A stretch of 64,000 nucleotides of DNA from an uncultured Bacteroides sp. (GCA_947038155.1 CAMQVH010000008.1:50925-114924); one strand, 5' to 3'. Shown: positions 1-9,807, counted from the stretch's first letter. Made by a program: numbers and translations. The notes: generated by a model from the sequence alone, not told the origin.

Positions 1-453
1 TTGGGGAAAATGGGAATTGAAACTTTTGTTCCGGTTCAACAGGAGATTCATCAATGGAGTGATCGTCGTAAATTAGTTGAGGCTGTTCTTTTACCAATGA
101 TGGTATTTATTCATGCTGATCAGAAAGAACGAATGGCAGCTTTGACCATTTCTACGGTAAGTCGTTATATGGTCTTACGTGGTGAGGGAAAGCCTGCTGT
201 AATTCCTGACGAACAAATGGCACGTTTTCGTTTTATGCTTGACTATTCAGAAGAGGCAATTTCTATGAACTGCTCTCCTTTGGCTCGTGGTGAGAGGGTC
301 AGAGTAGTTAAAGGACCTTTAACTGGATTGATTGGCGAACTAGTCACATTAGATGGGAAAAGCAAAGTCGCTGTTCGTTTGGACAAGTTGGGGTGTGCTT
401 GTGTTGATATGCCTGTTGGCTATGTTGAACGTCTTGGTGAGAAAACTAATTGA
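1..453 (+). CDS. upxY: UpxY-family capsule transcription antiterminator (5' partial)
   Basis: NusG-like antiterminator of the UpxY family, which lets RNA polymerase read through the leader of its own capsule operon. The visible 150 residues hold the end of the NGN fold and a KOW segment near residues 97-128 (GERVRVVKGPLTGLIGEL). The frame is open to base 1 and the TTG there is not a convincing start, so the true N terminus and the promoter lie outside the window. It is followed at once by a UpxZ-like gene and the polysaccharide genes, the standard head of a Bacteroides CPS locus. Whether the promoter is invertible cannot be judged here. Confidence 0.9.
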   Translation: MGKMGIETFVPVQQEIHQWSDRRKLVEAVLLPMMVFIHADQKERMAALTISTVSRYMVLRGEGKPAVIPDEQMARFRFMLDYSEEAISMNCSPLARGERVRVVKGPLTGLIGELVTLDGKSKVAVRLDKLGCACVDMPVGYVERLGEKTN

Positions 454-455
454 CA

Positions 456-812
456 ATGGAAGTTTTGTGTTTAGAGGAAAAAATAGATAAACTTCAGAGT
501 ATAGCTTGCACATTACTCCGTATGGGTCAGAATAGAAGATATATATATGCTGATGATCTTTTCCTGTTCAATAATGAAATTAATGAACTAATCAATGACT
601 TGTATCCCTACCGAGGTATAACAATAGAACAAGAATTTGCTTTATGTTTGGCTCTTTTGCGTGGATATAGTGTTTCTATTAATGCCAATCCAAATGATGA
701 AGAGAAGAAACGTAATGTTTTGGCTCGTACTCGAATTGTTCTGAGAAATTTGTCTTCTTCAAGTTTGAAAGAACAGTTGCTTTCAGTTTATAATGAGTTA
801 AGGGTTATATGA
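456..812 (+). CDS. upxZ: UpxZ-family capsule regulator
   Basis: Small helical protein of about 118 residues directly after upxY. In Bacteroides, UpxZ proteins inhibit the UpxY antiterminators of other capsule loci so that one capsule dominates. The track begins at a TTG (450) overlapping the upxY stop. The ATG at 456 (MEVLCLEEKI) is the better start and leaves a 2-base gap. No membrane segment or signal peptide is seen. The call rests on position, size and the helical ELINDLYPYRG region recalled from the family. Confidence 0.82.
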   Translation: MEVLCLEEKIDKLQSIACTLLRMGQNRRYIYADDLFLFNNEINELINDLYPYRGITIEQEFALCLALLRGYSVSINANPNDEEKKRNVLARTRIVLRNLSSSSLKEQLLSVYNELRVI

Positions 813-1103
813 ATTCAGTTGAAATTTTCAAAATAAATAATGATACACACAGGCTTAATAGCATATTTCTATTTACTATATTCTGGTATTCGCTTAATCT
901 TTTTTGGCAATGTTCCTACTATTCAAATCAATAATCGTGCGCGAAGTTCTTCGATTTGGCACATATGCTCTTTTTCTACCATTCTTTTATGCCAGGTATG
1001 TTTTTATTAGAATAACATACAAAGGGTATTTACTAAACTAATTTATTTATTAATCAAGAAGATAACTCAATGTTATGCTATTGAGTAGTTACAAGAAAAA
1101 AAG
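813..1103 (+). other. Intergenic leader between upxZ and the first sugar gene
   Basis: About 290 AT-rich bases with no credible ORF. A short hairpin (CGAAGTTCTTCG) lies near 938. No strong terminator, long repeat or invertible-promoter arms are visible. The gap probably separates the regulatory pair from the biosynthetic genes, which are read from the same upstream promoter. Confidence 0.4.
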
Positions 1104-3047
1104 ATGAATTTACGTTATTATCGCTGGCGTTTGGCGTTTGGTCGCTTAGTTAATTTGCAGTATATCAACCGCTGGATTATATTCTGCTCGGATCTCTTTG
1201 TATCCTTGTGTGTATCCTTAATAGGAGTGTTAGGTCTATTTTCCATTTTACATGTGCATGTGGGAGGAATGGATGTTTTGAAAGTGGGATGTAGCTCGTT
1301 TGTTGCAAGCGTACTTTCGTTTTTGGTTTTCAAGGTTTATCATGGAGTCATTCGGCATTCGACATTGCGTGGGTTGTGGCGAATTGGTGGTGTTGGTATT
1401 CTTAAATCTATCTTGATGTATTTGATACTTGTTGCATTACGAACAGATTTCAGTCTCTCGGTTTATTTGGTAGGTGGAATTGCGGATTGTACGTTGACAA
1501 TTGTCATGTTGGTGGCTTTACGCGTTTTCGTTATTAATGTATATAATAGTGTCTTGTCTCAGTTAGGTAAAAAACAGGAACGCGTTCTTGTCTTTGATAC
1601 GGGTGAAGAGAGTGTGATGATTGCTACATCACCCAATCGGCATGTGTTTATGCAAAATTATAGTGTTGTCGGTTTCCTGACATTTGGGAATTCTAAGAGG
1701 AATCTTCGGATAGCAGAACTACCGGTTTATCAAATAGCTGAGATGGATGATTTATTGCGCTTAATCCCGAGAAATAATTTGGATGGTGTTCTTTTTCCGA
1801 ACATAAAAGCCGTACAACGTGAACGTGATCGTTTAGTTCGTTATTGTGAGCAAGGTTCATTGAGGATTCTGGTTGTTCCGGATATGGAGGAGGTACATGG
1901 TGGTGAGGTAAAACATTCCATACGTGAGATTCGTATTGAAGACTTGTTGGGAAGAGAGGAAAACAAGGTCAATTTGGATAAGATTGGAAATTTGCTGATG
2001 GGAAAGACTATTTTGGTAACAGGAGCTGCTGGAAGTATAGGTAGTGAGATATGTCGCCAGTTGGCACATTTCCCGATTCGTCAACTGGTTTGTTTGGATT
2101 CCGCTGAAACTCCCATGCATAATCTTCGTCTGGAACTGGAGAGGAAGTTCAGTGACTTGAATTTTGTTCCGGTAATAGGTGATATTCGTAATTTAGATCG
2201 TGTTGACTATGTGTTCCGCAATTGGCGCCCGCAGGTCGTATTTCATGCAGCTGCTTACAAACATGTTCCGCTAATGGAAGAGAATCCTTGTGAGGCGGTA
2301 CGTACGAATGTATTTGGTACTCGCGTGATAGCAGATGCAGCAGTGAATTACGGCGTTGAGAAGTTTGTGATGATCAGTACAGATAAGGCTGTCAATCCAA
2401 CGAATATTATGGGTTGTAGTAAGCGCCTGGCAGAGATTTACGTCCAAAGTTTGAACATGGCGATTGAAAAGGGAGAGGTTAAGGGTGAAACGAAATTCAT
2501 TACAACTCGTTTTGGTAATGTGTTGGGTAGTAATGGTTCAGTGATTCCCCGTTTTCGTGAGCAGATCGCGAATGGAGGTCCTGTCACTGTTACGCATAAA
2601 GATATTATTCGTTATTTCATGACGATTCCGGAAGCTTGCTGGTTAGTGCTGGAAGCTGGTACGATTGGTCAAGGTGGAGAGATCTTTGTCTTCGATATGG
2701 GACAGCCTGTAAAGATTGCAGATTTGGCTAAGCGTATGATAGAATTGTCTGGTCTGCAAGTTGATAAGGATATCGAAATAAAATATACTGGTCTCCGTCC
2801 CGGAGAGAAATTGTATGAGGAACTCTTAAACTGCAAGGAAAATACAAAGGAGACTTCACATGAAAAGATTCGTGTAGCATCAGTTCGTGAGTATGTATAT
2901 AAAGATGTTGTCGAACATATTCAAACTTTGGGCGAAATGTCACTTCATGTACAAATCCTTCCGATGGTTAGGGAGATGAAGACATTTGTACCAGAGTTTA
3001 AAAGTCAGAATTCTCAATTTGAGAAATTAGATAAAGAAAAGGTGTAA
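1104..3047 (+). CDS. CapD/PglF/WbpM-like membrane nucleotide-sugar dehydratase
   Basis: A 647-residue protein of the FlaA1/PglF/WbpM/CapD family. These enzymes convert UDP-HexNAc to a 4-keto-6-deoxy sugar, or epimerise it. The first ~150 residues hold about four membrane helices, then a CoA-binding-like region. The NAD-binding Rossmann motif VTGAAGSIGSEI sits near residue 304, followed by AAYKHVPLMEENP and the STDKAVNPTNIMGCSKR signature of long family members. As first enzyme of the operon it probably supplies the 4-keto sugar for the aminotransferase at 6782, the PglF-PglE logic. No strong Shine-Dalgarno precedes the ATG. Confidence 0.88.
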   Translation: MNLRYYRWRLAFGRLVNLQYINRWIIFCSDLFVSLCVSLIGVLGLFSILHVHVGGMDVLKVGCSSFVASVLSFLVFKVYHGVIRHSTLRGLWRIGGVGILKSILMYLILVALRTDFSLSVYLVGGIADCTLTIVMLVALRVFVINVYNSVLSQLGKKQERVLVFDTGEESVMIATSPNRHVFMQNYSVVGFLTFGNSKRNLRIAELPVYQIAEMDDLLRLIPRNNLDGVLFPNIKAVQRERDRLVRYCEQGSLRILVVPDMEEVHGGEVKHSIREIRIEDLLGREENKVNLDKIGNLLMGKTILVTGAAGSIGSEICRQLAHFPIRQLVCLDSAETPMHNLRLELERKFSDLNFVPVIGDIRNLDRVDYVFRNWRPQVVFHAAAYKHVPLMEENPCEAVRTNVFGTRVIADAAVNYGVEKFVMISTDKAVNPTNIMGCSKRLAEIYVQSLNMAIEKGEVKGETKFITTRFGNVLGSNGSVIPRFREQIANGGPVTVTHKDIIRYFMTIPEACWLVLEAGTIGQGGEIFVFDMGQPVKIADLAKRMIELSGLQVDKDIEIKYTGLRPGEKLYEELLNCKENTKETSHEKIRVASVREYVYKDVVEHIQTLGEMSLHVQILPMVREMKTFVPEFKSQNSQFEKLDKEKV

Positions 3048-3066
3048 ATAATAAAAAATAAGAATC

Positions 3067-3495
3067 GTGATCATAGCGGTAGACTTCGATGGTACAATTG
3101 TCGAGCATAAATATCCGATGATTGGGAAAGAGCTTCCATTTGCCATCGAGACATTAAAGAAGATAAGAGATGAACGCCATAAACTGATTTTGTGGACAGT
3201 TCGTGAGGGACATTTGTTAGAGGAAGCTTTGGCTTTCTGTCGTGAGCGTGGCTTAGAGTTCTACGCCGTGAACCGTGATTATCCGGAAGAGGAGAAGGGT
3301 AAGAATAACCATTTTTCTCGCAAGTTAAAGGCGGATATTTTCATAGATGACCGTAATCTAGGGGGGCTTCCAGACTGGGGGACAATTTATGAGATGATAA
3401 ACCAAAAATTGTCTTTTGAGGATTTGATGAAAAAATATGAGTCTGAATATAAACCGGCAAGATCTAAAAGCTTTTTCTCTCGTTTTTTTAGATAA
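3067..3495 (+). CDS. HAD-like hydrolase
   Basis: A 142-residue cytoplasmic protein starting at GTG. Motif I of the HAD superfamily is at the N terminus (VDFDGT), and an acidic motif near the C terminus (FIDDRNLGG) fits motif IV. There is no cap domain, so this is a minimal HAD, possibly a phosphatase for a small sugar phosphate. Similar small HAD genes are frequent just before the exporter gene in Bacteroides capsule loci. It starts 19 bases after the dehydratase and ends 17 bases before the exporter. Substrate unknown. Confidence 0.7.
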   Translation: MIIAVDFDGTIVEHKYPMIGKELPFAIETLKKIRDERHKLILWTVREGHLLEEALAFCRERGLEFYAVNRDYPEEEKGKNNHFSRKLKADIFIDDRNLGGLPDWGTIYEMINQKLSFEDLMKKYESEYKPARSKSFFSRFFR

Positions 3496-3512
3496 TAAAT
3501 TAAGATATATAT

Positions 3513-4310
3513 ATGAAGTTTAAAAAGAATCTATTACTGCTGGCACTGGCTTTGTCAATAGCTGGTTGTACCTCCTATAAAAATGTTCCTTATTTTCAGA
3601 ATCCGGAGGTTGTGAATAATTCTAGTGAGTTTTTTCCTCTGTATGACGCAAAGATCATGCCGAAGGATTTGTTGAGTATCACTATAAATACGACAGACCC
3701 TCAAGCTGCTACTCCATTCAATTTAACTGTGCAAACCCCATTGAATGCAGCATTGACTAATATTAATACTGCTACTCAGCCATCATTACAGCAATACTTG
3801 GTAAATAATGCTGGTGAGATTGATTTTCCAGTACTCGGAACATTGAAAGTAGGAGGACTGACAAAAGACGAGGCAGAGGCTCTTATTCGGGAAAAATTAA
3901 AGCCATATTTAAAAGAGGATCCGATAGTGACGGTACGCATGGCGAATTATAAAATATCTGTATTGGGTGAGGTTGCCCGTCCGGGTAGTTTTACAATCAG
4001 CAATGAGAAAGTCAATGTATTGGAAGCTTTGGCGATGGCAGGTGACATGACAATTTACGGTGTACGTGACGATGTGAAGTTGATACGTGAAGATATCAAT
4101 GGCAAGCGTAGTATCATTAATTTAAGCTTAAATGATGCTAGTATCGTTACATCTCCATTTTATTACTTGAAACAAAACGATATTATATATGTAACTCCGA
4201 ACAAAACGAAAGCGAAGAATTCAGATATAGGTAATAGTACGACTTTGTGGGTTAGTGCCACGTCCATTCTTGTTTCTATAGCAAGTTTGTTAGTGAACAT
4301 CCTTAAATAA
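3513..4310 (+). CDS. Wza-like polysaccharide export lipoprotein
   Basis: A 265-residue outer-membrane polysaccharide export protein. The signal peptide ends in a lipobox (LSIAGCTS), so it is lipid-anchored. A Poly_export domain follows (VNNAGEIDFPVLG), then an SLBB-type segment (ISVLGEVARPGSFTI). A hydrophobic stretch at the very C terminus (STTLWVSATSILVSIASLLV) could be the membrane-spanning helix that forms the pore in Wza-like proteins. It pairs with the Wzc-like kinase 16 bases downstream in Wzy-dependent export. Confidence 0.92.
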   Translation: MKFKKNLLLLALALSIAGCTSYKNVPYFQNPEVVNNSSEFFPLYDAKIMPKDLLSITINTTDPQAATPFNLTVQTPLNAALTNINTATQPSLQQYLVNNAGEIDFPVLGTLKVGGLTKDEAEALIREKLKPYLKEDPIVTVRMANYKISVLGEVARPGSFTISNEKVNVLEALAMAGDMTIYGVRDDVKLIREDINGKRSIINLSLNDASIVTSPFYYLKQNDIIYVTPNKTKAKNSDIGNSTTLWVSATSILVSIASLLVNILK

Positions 4311-4326
4311 TTAGATAGCTAGACAA

Positions 4327-6780
4327 ATGACAGACGAAAGAAATATTTCTACCGACAACATTGAAGCGGAACAGGAGATTGATTTAATAGCACTTTTTTT
4401 TAAATACTTTTTTTATTGGCGTTGGTTTGTTACTGGCGTATTAGTATGTTGTATAGTAACCTACCTGTTTCTACGTTATCAAACGCCAGTATATAAAATC
4501 ACCAGTTCGGTACTGATTAAAGAAGAAGACAAACGTGGTGGATCTGTAGCTAATCCATTAGCCGCCATCCAAGATTTAGGTATGTTTTCTATGACGAACA
4601 ATTTTAATAATGAAGTAGAGATATTAAAATCTCGTTCATTAATAAAGAAAGTAGTGAATGATTTAGGACTATACATCCGAACATCAGAAAAACGTCCGTT
4701 CGGCTATGCGATTCCACTTTATCAAAATACTCCGGTGAGGGTTTATATGACTCCTGAGGAAGCAGAAAATCTGAAAGAATCGATAAAACTAGATATCACT
4801 TACACGAAATCCGGTAAGCTATCAGCTAAGGTTGAATATGCATTGAATGATGAGAAACAAGAGGTAGAGCAATCTTTTGATCAATTACCAGCTGTATTCC
4901 CGACTCCAGTGGGCGTGTTAAGTTTTACACAAGGGGATTCTTTATATATGAAGAATAATGAGGTCAATTTGATTGCAACAATTAACACACCTACTGAAAC
5001 CACTGAGACTTATATGAAGGACCTGAGTGTAACGGCATCGTCTCAAACAACAACTATCGCAAAGATTAGTGTTAAAAATACGGTGAAAGAACGAGGTGTG
5101 GATTTCATTAATTGTCTAGTAGCTATCTATAATCAAGATGCTAATGATGAAAAAAATGAAGTGGCGCAAAAGACGGCAGAATTTATTGAAGAGCGGATAG
5201 GCATCATTAATCATGAATTAGGTAGTGCAGAAAGTGAACTGGCAGATTTCAAACAGCGATCTGGTTTAACGGATTTGACGAGTGATGCTCGCTTGGCTTT
5301 ACAAGAGAGTTCAAAATATGAGCAACAGAGCACGGAGAGCGCTACTCAGATTCGTCTGGTGCAATTCTTGCGTACTTATATTAATGATCCTGCAAATCAA
5401 GATGAGGTAATTCCTGCAAACGTAGGTTTACAGGATCCGAATCTAACGCGGGTAATTGAGCAATACAATACAATGATCATCGAACGAAAGCGGCTGTTGC
5501 GGACTTCGTCAGATAGTAATCCAGCGGTAATTAATATGAATACGGGGATTGAGGCAATGCGACGTAATGTTCAGACAACTGTGAACAGTGTCTTACGTGG
5601 CTTACAGATTACACAAACGGATATTGAACGACAAGCAAGCAAATTTGAGAGCCGGATCAGTAATGTTCCAAAACAGGAGAAAGAGTTTATGACAATCTCC
5701 CGGCAACAAGAGATTAAAGCGACACTGTATATTATGTTATTACAGAAACGGGAGGAAAATGCGATAACTCTCGCTTCTACGGCTAATAACGGTCGAATTA
5801 TTGAGGAACCATTAGCTGCTAAAGATCCGGTTGCTCCGAGAAAGTTATTCTTTTTTCTAGCAGCTTTGGTAATCGGTTTGTTTATTCCTGTCGTTATAAT
5901 CTTCGTTGTAGAGTTGTTGAAATATAAAATAGAAAACCGGGGTGATGTGGAGCTACTAACAGATGTGTCCATTCTGGGTGAGCTACCATTAAGTGACGTG
6001 CATTCGGGAAAAGGAGCTATTGTGGTACGTGAGAATAAGAATGATATTATGGAAGAAACTTTTCGGGGACTACGTACTAATCTGCTCTTTATGCTGAATA
6101 AGGATCAAAAAGTGATTTTATTTTCCTCTACACAACCAGGTGAGGGGAAATCTTTTGTGACAGGTAATCTTGCAGTCAGTTTGGCCTATCTGGGAAAAAA
6201 GGTTGTTGTGGTAGGTATGGATATCCGGAAACCAGGTTTGAATAAAGTGTTCGACCTATCTAAAAAGTCAGAGGGTATCTCTAATTATTTAATGGATCCG
6301 GAAGGTATTAATCTTTTTAATTTGGTAAGAAGTTCTGGCATTAGCCCGAATTTGGACATTCTTCCTGGTGGATCAATCCCTCCAAACCCGACAGAACTAG
6401 TGGCTCGTGATGCATTGGAGAAAGCTATTGATTTATTAAAAGCACGTTATGATTATATACTATTAGATACTGCACCGATTGGTATGGTGACTGATACGGC
6501 AATTATCGGTAGAGTAGCAGATATGTGTGTCTATGTTTGTCGAGCAGATGTAACCTCAAAAGCTGGTTTCTCTTATATCAATGTTTTGCGTGATGAAAAG
6601 AAGTTTGATAAACTGGCGATAGTGATCAATGGAATTGACCTGAACAAGCGCAAAAATACTTATGGATATGGCTATGGTAAAAAATATGGTTACGGCTATG
6701 GCAAGAAATATGGTTATAGATATGGCTATGGGTATGGATATGGTTATGGTTTCGAAGCAGAGATTAAGAAAAAGAAATAG
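4327..6780 (+). CDS. Wzc-like co-polymerase and BY-type tyrosine autokinase
   Basis: An 817-residue inner-membrane chain-length regulator fused to a bacterial tyrosine kinase. A first helix near residue 36 begins the Wzz domain. A long coiled-coil periplasmic region and the second helix near 510-530 (LFFFLAALVIGLFIPVVII) follow. The cytoplasmic kinase has Walker A (TQPGEGKS), Walker A' (VVVVGMDIRKPG) and Walker B (YILLDTAPIG). The C terminus is an exceptional Tyr/Gly tail (repeated YGYGYGKK) with over a dozen tyrosines, the usual autophosphorylation cluster in extended form. The next gene starts 1 base after the stop. Confidence 0.93.
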   Translation: MTDERNISTDNIEAEQEIDLIALFFKYFFYWRWFVTGVLVCCIVTYLFLRYQTPVYKITSSVLIKEEDKRGGSVANPLAAIQDLGMFSMTNNFNNEVEILKSRSLIKKVVNDLGLYIRTSEKRPFGYAIPLYQNTPVRVYMTPEEAENLKESIKLDITYTKSGKLSAKVEYALNDEKQEVEQSFDQLPAVFPTPVGVLSFTQGDSLYMKNNEVNLIATINTPTETTETYMKDLSVTASSQTTTIAKISVKNTVKERGVDFINCLVAIYNQDANDEKNEVAQKTAEFIEERIGIINHELGSAESELADFKQRSGLTDLTSDARLALQESSKYEQQSTESATQIRLVQFLRTYINDPANQDEVIPANVGLQDPNLTRVIEQYNTMIIERKRLLRTSSDSNPAVINMNTGIEAMRRNVQTTVNSVLRGLQITQTDIERQASKFESRISNVPKQEKEFMTISRQQEIKATLYIMLLQKREENAITLASTANNGRIIEEPLAAKDPVAPRKLFFFLAALVIGLFIPVVIIFVVELLKYKIENRGDVELLTDVSILGELPLSDVHSGKGAIVVRENKNDIMEETFRGLRTNLLFMLNKDQKVILFSSTQPGEGKSFVTGNLAVSLAYLGKKVVVVGMDIRKPGLNKVFDLSKKSEGISNYLMDPEGINLFNLVRSSGISPNLDILPGGSIPPNPTELVARDALEKAIDLLKARYDYILLDTAPIGMVTDTAIIGRVADMCVYVCRADVTSKAGFSYINVLRDEKKFDKLAIVINGIDLNKRKNTYGYGYGKKYGYGYGKKYGYRYGYGYGYGYGFEAEIKKKK

Positions 6781-6781
6781 T

Positions 6782-7984
6782 ATGAGAAATATTTTATTTA
6801 GTCCTCCTGATATTACGGAGGTAGAAATTAACGAAGTAGTTGACGCATTGAAGTCTGGTTGGATTACAACAGGACCTAAGACTAAAGAATTGGAACGAAT
6901 GGTTGCAGAATGTTGTCATACATCAAAGGCTGTTTGTTTAAATTCAAATACAGCATGTGCTGAGATGACTTTACGAATATTAGGTGTGGGGGCAGGGGAT
7001 GAAGTGATAGTTCCGGCTTACACATATACAGCTTCTGCCAGTGTTATAGAACACGTTGGAGCGACTCTTGTAATGGTTGATTGTGAACCGGGAAAATTTA
7101 CAATGGATTATGAAAGATTGGAAGCTGTAATTACTGAGAGAACTAAAGTTATAATTCCTGTAGATTTATTTGGAATTCCATGTGATTATGATAGGATTTT
7201 TGATATTGTAGAGCGGAAGAAAGGATTATTTAATCCAAGTGATAATAGCATTCAACAGGCTATAGGAAGAGTGATAGTTATGGCCGATGCAGCCCATTCT
7301 TTTGGTGCTTTTTATAAAAAACGTCCTATAGGGTCGATTGCGGATTTTACTAATTTTTCTTTTCATGCAGTTAAGAATCTTACAACTGCAGAAGGAGGAG
7401 CTGTAGTTTGGAGGGATATTTGTAATATTGATAATAATGAGTTATATCATAAATATATGCTGTTGAGTCTGCATGGTCAAAGTAAAGATGCGTTGGCAAA
7501 AACAAAATTAGGAGTATGGGAATATGATATCTTAGGACCATGGTATAAGTGTAATATGACGGATGTATGTGCGGGAATAGGTTTAGGACAGATGAGAAGA
7601 TATAATCAGATTTTAACTCGCCGGAAAGAAATAATTAATCGTTATAATACGGCTTTCGCTGATCTTCCTCTTTCTGCAGTGACACATTATACAGATAGCT
7701 ATACATCTTCAGGACACTTGTACATTGTGAAATTAGATGGATGTGGAGCGGAACAAAGAGATAAGTTTATAGAAAACATGGCGGAGCTTGGTGTGGCTAC
7801 AAATGTTCATTATAAACCTCTCCCTATGCATACTGGATATCAGAAACTTGGGTTTAGAATAGAAGATTATCCAATGGCTTATGAACAGTTTAAAAATGTG
7901 GTAACATTACCTTTACATACTTGCTTATCAGATGAGGATGTGGACTATGTGATAGAATGTGTGGGAAAATGTTTAGAACAATGA
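6782..7984 (+). CDS. DegT/DnrJ/EryC1 family PLP sugar aminotransferase (PglE-like)
   Basis: A 400-residue PLP enzyme that transfers an amino group to a keto-sugar nucleotide. The start is the ATG at 6782 (MRNILFSPPDITE), one base after the kinase stop. The longer track ORF from 6662 only reads the kinase tail in another frame. Family marks include the N-terminal GWITTGPKTKELE, the ADAAHSFGA segment, and the Schiff-base lysine in SFHAVKNLTTAEGG. With the PglF-like dehydratase at 1104 it can make a UDP-4-amino-4,6-dideoxy sugar. It overlaps the PglC-like gene by 4 bases (ATGA). Confidence 0.9.
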   Translation: MRNILFSPPDITEVEINEVVDALKSGWITTGPKTKELERMVAECCHTSKAVCLNSNTACAEMTLRILGVGAGDEVIVPAYTYTASASVIEHVGATLVMVDCEPGKFTMDYERLEAVITERTKVIIPVDLFGIPCDYDRIFDIVERKKGLFNPSDNSIQQAIGRVIVMADAAHSFGAFYKKRPIGSIADFTNFSFHAVKNLTTAEGGAVVWRDICNIDNNELYHKYMLLSLHGQSKDALAKTKLGVWEYDILGPWYKCNMTDVCAGIGLGQMRRYNQILTRRKEIINRYNTAFADLPLSAVTHYTDSYTSSGHLYIVKLDGCGAEQRDKFIENMAELGVATNVHYKPLPMHTGYQKLGFRIEDYPMAYEQFKNVVTLPLHTCLSDEDVDYVIECVGKCLEQ

Positions 7985-8628
7985 AAAATGTTTTGTACAA
8001 GAAATATATAAAGCGGTGCTTGGATTTTATTCTCGCATTAATAATCTTACCATTTGTTTTGCTTTTAATCATTGTCATGACTCCTATTATTTATATCTCC
8101 GATCCTGGTCCGATATTCTATCGTGGATTGAGAAGAGGTATTGGTGGAAAAGCCTTTAAAATGTTTAAATTCCGTTCTATGTATGTCAACTCGCCTGATA
8201 TAAGGAATCAGGATGGATCGACGTTCAATGGTGATAATGATCCAAGAGTAACAAAAGTTGGTAAGTTTATGAGAAAGACCTCTATAGATGAGATTCCGCA
8301 ACTGCTAAACGTTTTGATAGGAGATATGAGCTTTGTAGGTCCGAGACCTACTTTGGCATCAAAATCATTTGATGAAGTTGAGATGGAGAGAAAGAAGCGA
8401 TATGATGTGAGACCTGGTATTACAGGTTATGCACAAGCTTATTATAGAAATTCTATCTCACAGAAAGATAAGTTTATTTATGATTTACATTATGTAGATC
8501 ATGTTTCGTTTCTGCTGGATTTTAGAATAATATTAAAAACAGCTTTATCAGTGTTGAAGCATGAAAATATTTATGTTTCCAAAGAAAAAACTATGATTGG
8601 AGGTAATGCTAAGGGAGGAGACTTATAG
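7981..8628 (+). CDS. PglC-like initiating phosphoglycosyl transferase
   Basis: A 215-residue monotopic phosphoglycosyl transferase that loads the first sugar phosphate onto undecaprenyl phosphate. One re-entrant N-terminal hydrophobic segment (LDFILALIILPFVLLLII) is followed by the family core: GGKAFKMFKFRSM, NDPRVTKVGKFMRKTSIDEIPQLLN and MSFVGPRPT. I chose the ATG at 7981, which overlaps the aminotransferase stop as ATGA, over the track's 7957. It is the short PglC type without WbaP helices. The ATP-grasp gene begins immediately after its stop, an arrangement recalling the fused PglC-ATP-grasp protein PglB2 of Neisseria. Confidence 0.92.
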   Translation: MKNVLYKKYIKRCLDFILALIILPFVLLLIIVMTPIIYISDPGPIFYRGLRRGIGGKAFKMFKFRSMYVNSPDIRNQDGSTFNGDNDPRVTKVGKFMRKTSIDEIPQLLNVLIGDMSFVGPRPTLASKSFDEVEMERKKRYDVRPGITGYAQAYYRNSISQKDKFIYDLHYVDHVSFLLDFRIILKTALSVLKHENIYVSKEKTMIGGNAKGGDL

Positions 8629-9807
8629 ATGAAAAGATTATTAATTATTGGAGCGTCTATTCTTCAATTACCAGCTATTTTAAAAGCCAAAGAGTTAGGG
8701 TTATATGTGGGTGTAGCAGATTTTAATCCGGAAGCAATGGGGATTTCTTATGCTGACGAATATTTCAATGTAAGTACGATAGACGAATTTGGTGTTTACC
8801 AAGTAGCGAAAGAGTTTAAGGCTGATGGCATCATGACACTTGCTACTGATATGCCGATGCGGGCTGTTGCTTACGCTACACAAAAATTGGGCCTTGTAGG
8901 AATTACTTATGATACTGCAGTTAAGGCAACTGATAAAGGAGAGATGATAAAAGCGTTTGAATCTTCAGGCGTGGAGCATCCATGGTATTATATACTTCAA
9001 ACGCCGGAAGAATTGGGTACGGTAATTCAAAAGATCACATATCCTTGTATCAGTAAACCCGTAGATAATGCAGGTAGTAGGGGAGTCATGTTGGTTGAAA
9101 GCAGTAAAGAATTAGAGAACGCAGTTCGATATAGTTCATCAAATGGACGGAATGGAGAAGTAATTATTGAGGAGTATCTGCAAGGTGATGAAGTAAGTGT
9201 TGAGATCATGGTTATTGATGGTGATGTCCATGTGTTGCAGGTTACGGATAAACTGACAACGGGAGCACCTCATTTTGTGGAGATGGGACACAGCCAGCCG
9301 AGTCGTTTAGGCGATGAAAATGTGGAGGTAATTAAGGATTTGGCTATAAGAGCGGTGAAGGCTGTTGGTATTGATAGGGGACCTGCTCATGTTGAAATTA
9401 TGTTGACTTCCAAAGGGCCGAGAATGATTGAACTGGGGGCTAGAATGGGAGGAGATTGCATTACCACTCACCTTGTTCCACTATCTACGGGGATTGATAT
9501 GGTAAAAGCAACAATACAAATAGCGTTGGGAGAAAAACCTAATATTGTGCCGGAGTTTGAAAAAGGAGCCGCGATACGCTATTTAAAGGAGAAATATGGT
9601 ATTATTAAAGGTATTTCGGGTATTGATATTGCAGAAAAAATTGATGGTGTTAAACAAATAACACTTGTTAAAACATTAGGAGATAAGGTTGGGGAAATTG
9701 GCAGTAGCATTGATCGTATGGGGTATGTGATTACTCAGGCAAGTACTGTAGACGATGCTGTTATCTGTTGTGAGAATGCAATAAAACAAATAGTCATTAC
9801 TATTTAA
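8629..9807 (+). CDS. ATP-grasp carboxylate-amine ligase (first)
   Basis: A 392-residue ATP-grasp enzyme of the PurK/carbamoyl-phosphate-synthase-like type. The N-terminal Rossmann-like domain (LLIIGASILQLPAI) is followed by the ATP-grasp fold with a nucleotide-binding lysine (ISKPVDNAGSRGVML) and an acidic metal-binding end (MIELGARMGGDC). Such enzymes make an amide or ester from an acyl phosphate. It starts with no gap after the PglC-like gene and has a strong Shine-Dalgarno (GGGAGGAG, 8 bases spacing), unusual for Bacteroides. By analogy with the ATP-grasp half of Neisseria PglB2, it may acylate the 4-amino group of the lipid-linked or nucleotide-linked sugar. Substrates are inferred. Confidence 0.83.
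   Translation: MKRLLIIGASILQLPAILKAKELGLYVGVADFNPEAMGISYADEYFNVSTIDEFGVYQVAKEFKADGIMTLATDMPMRAVAYATQKLGLVGITYDTAVKATDKGEMIKAFESSGVEHPWYYILQTPEELGTVIQKITYPCISKPVDNAGSRGVMLVESSKELENAVRYSSSNGRNGEVIIEEYLQGDEVSVEIMVIDGDVHVLQVTDKLTTGAPHFVEMGHSQPSRLGDENVEVIKDLAIRAVKAVGIDRGPAHVEIMLTSKGPRMIELGARMGGDCITTHLVPLSTGIDMVKATIQIALGEKPNIVPEFEKGAAIRYLKEKYGIIKGISGIDIAEKIDGVKQITLVKTLGDKVGEIGSSIDRMGYVITQASTVDDAVICCENAIKQIVITI

Noticed and set aside
813-1103. Invertible capsule promoter
   Set aside because: No paired inverted repeats are visible here. The usual invertible promoter lies upstream of upxY, outside the window.
6662-6781. Track start of the aminotransferase at 6662
   Set aside because: This part only reads the YG-repeat tail of the kinase in another frame. 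The family N terminus begins at the ATG at 6782.
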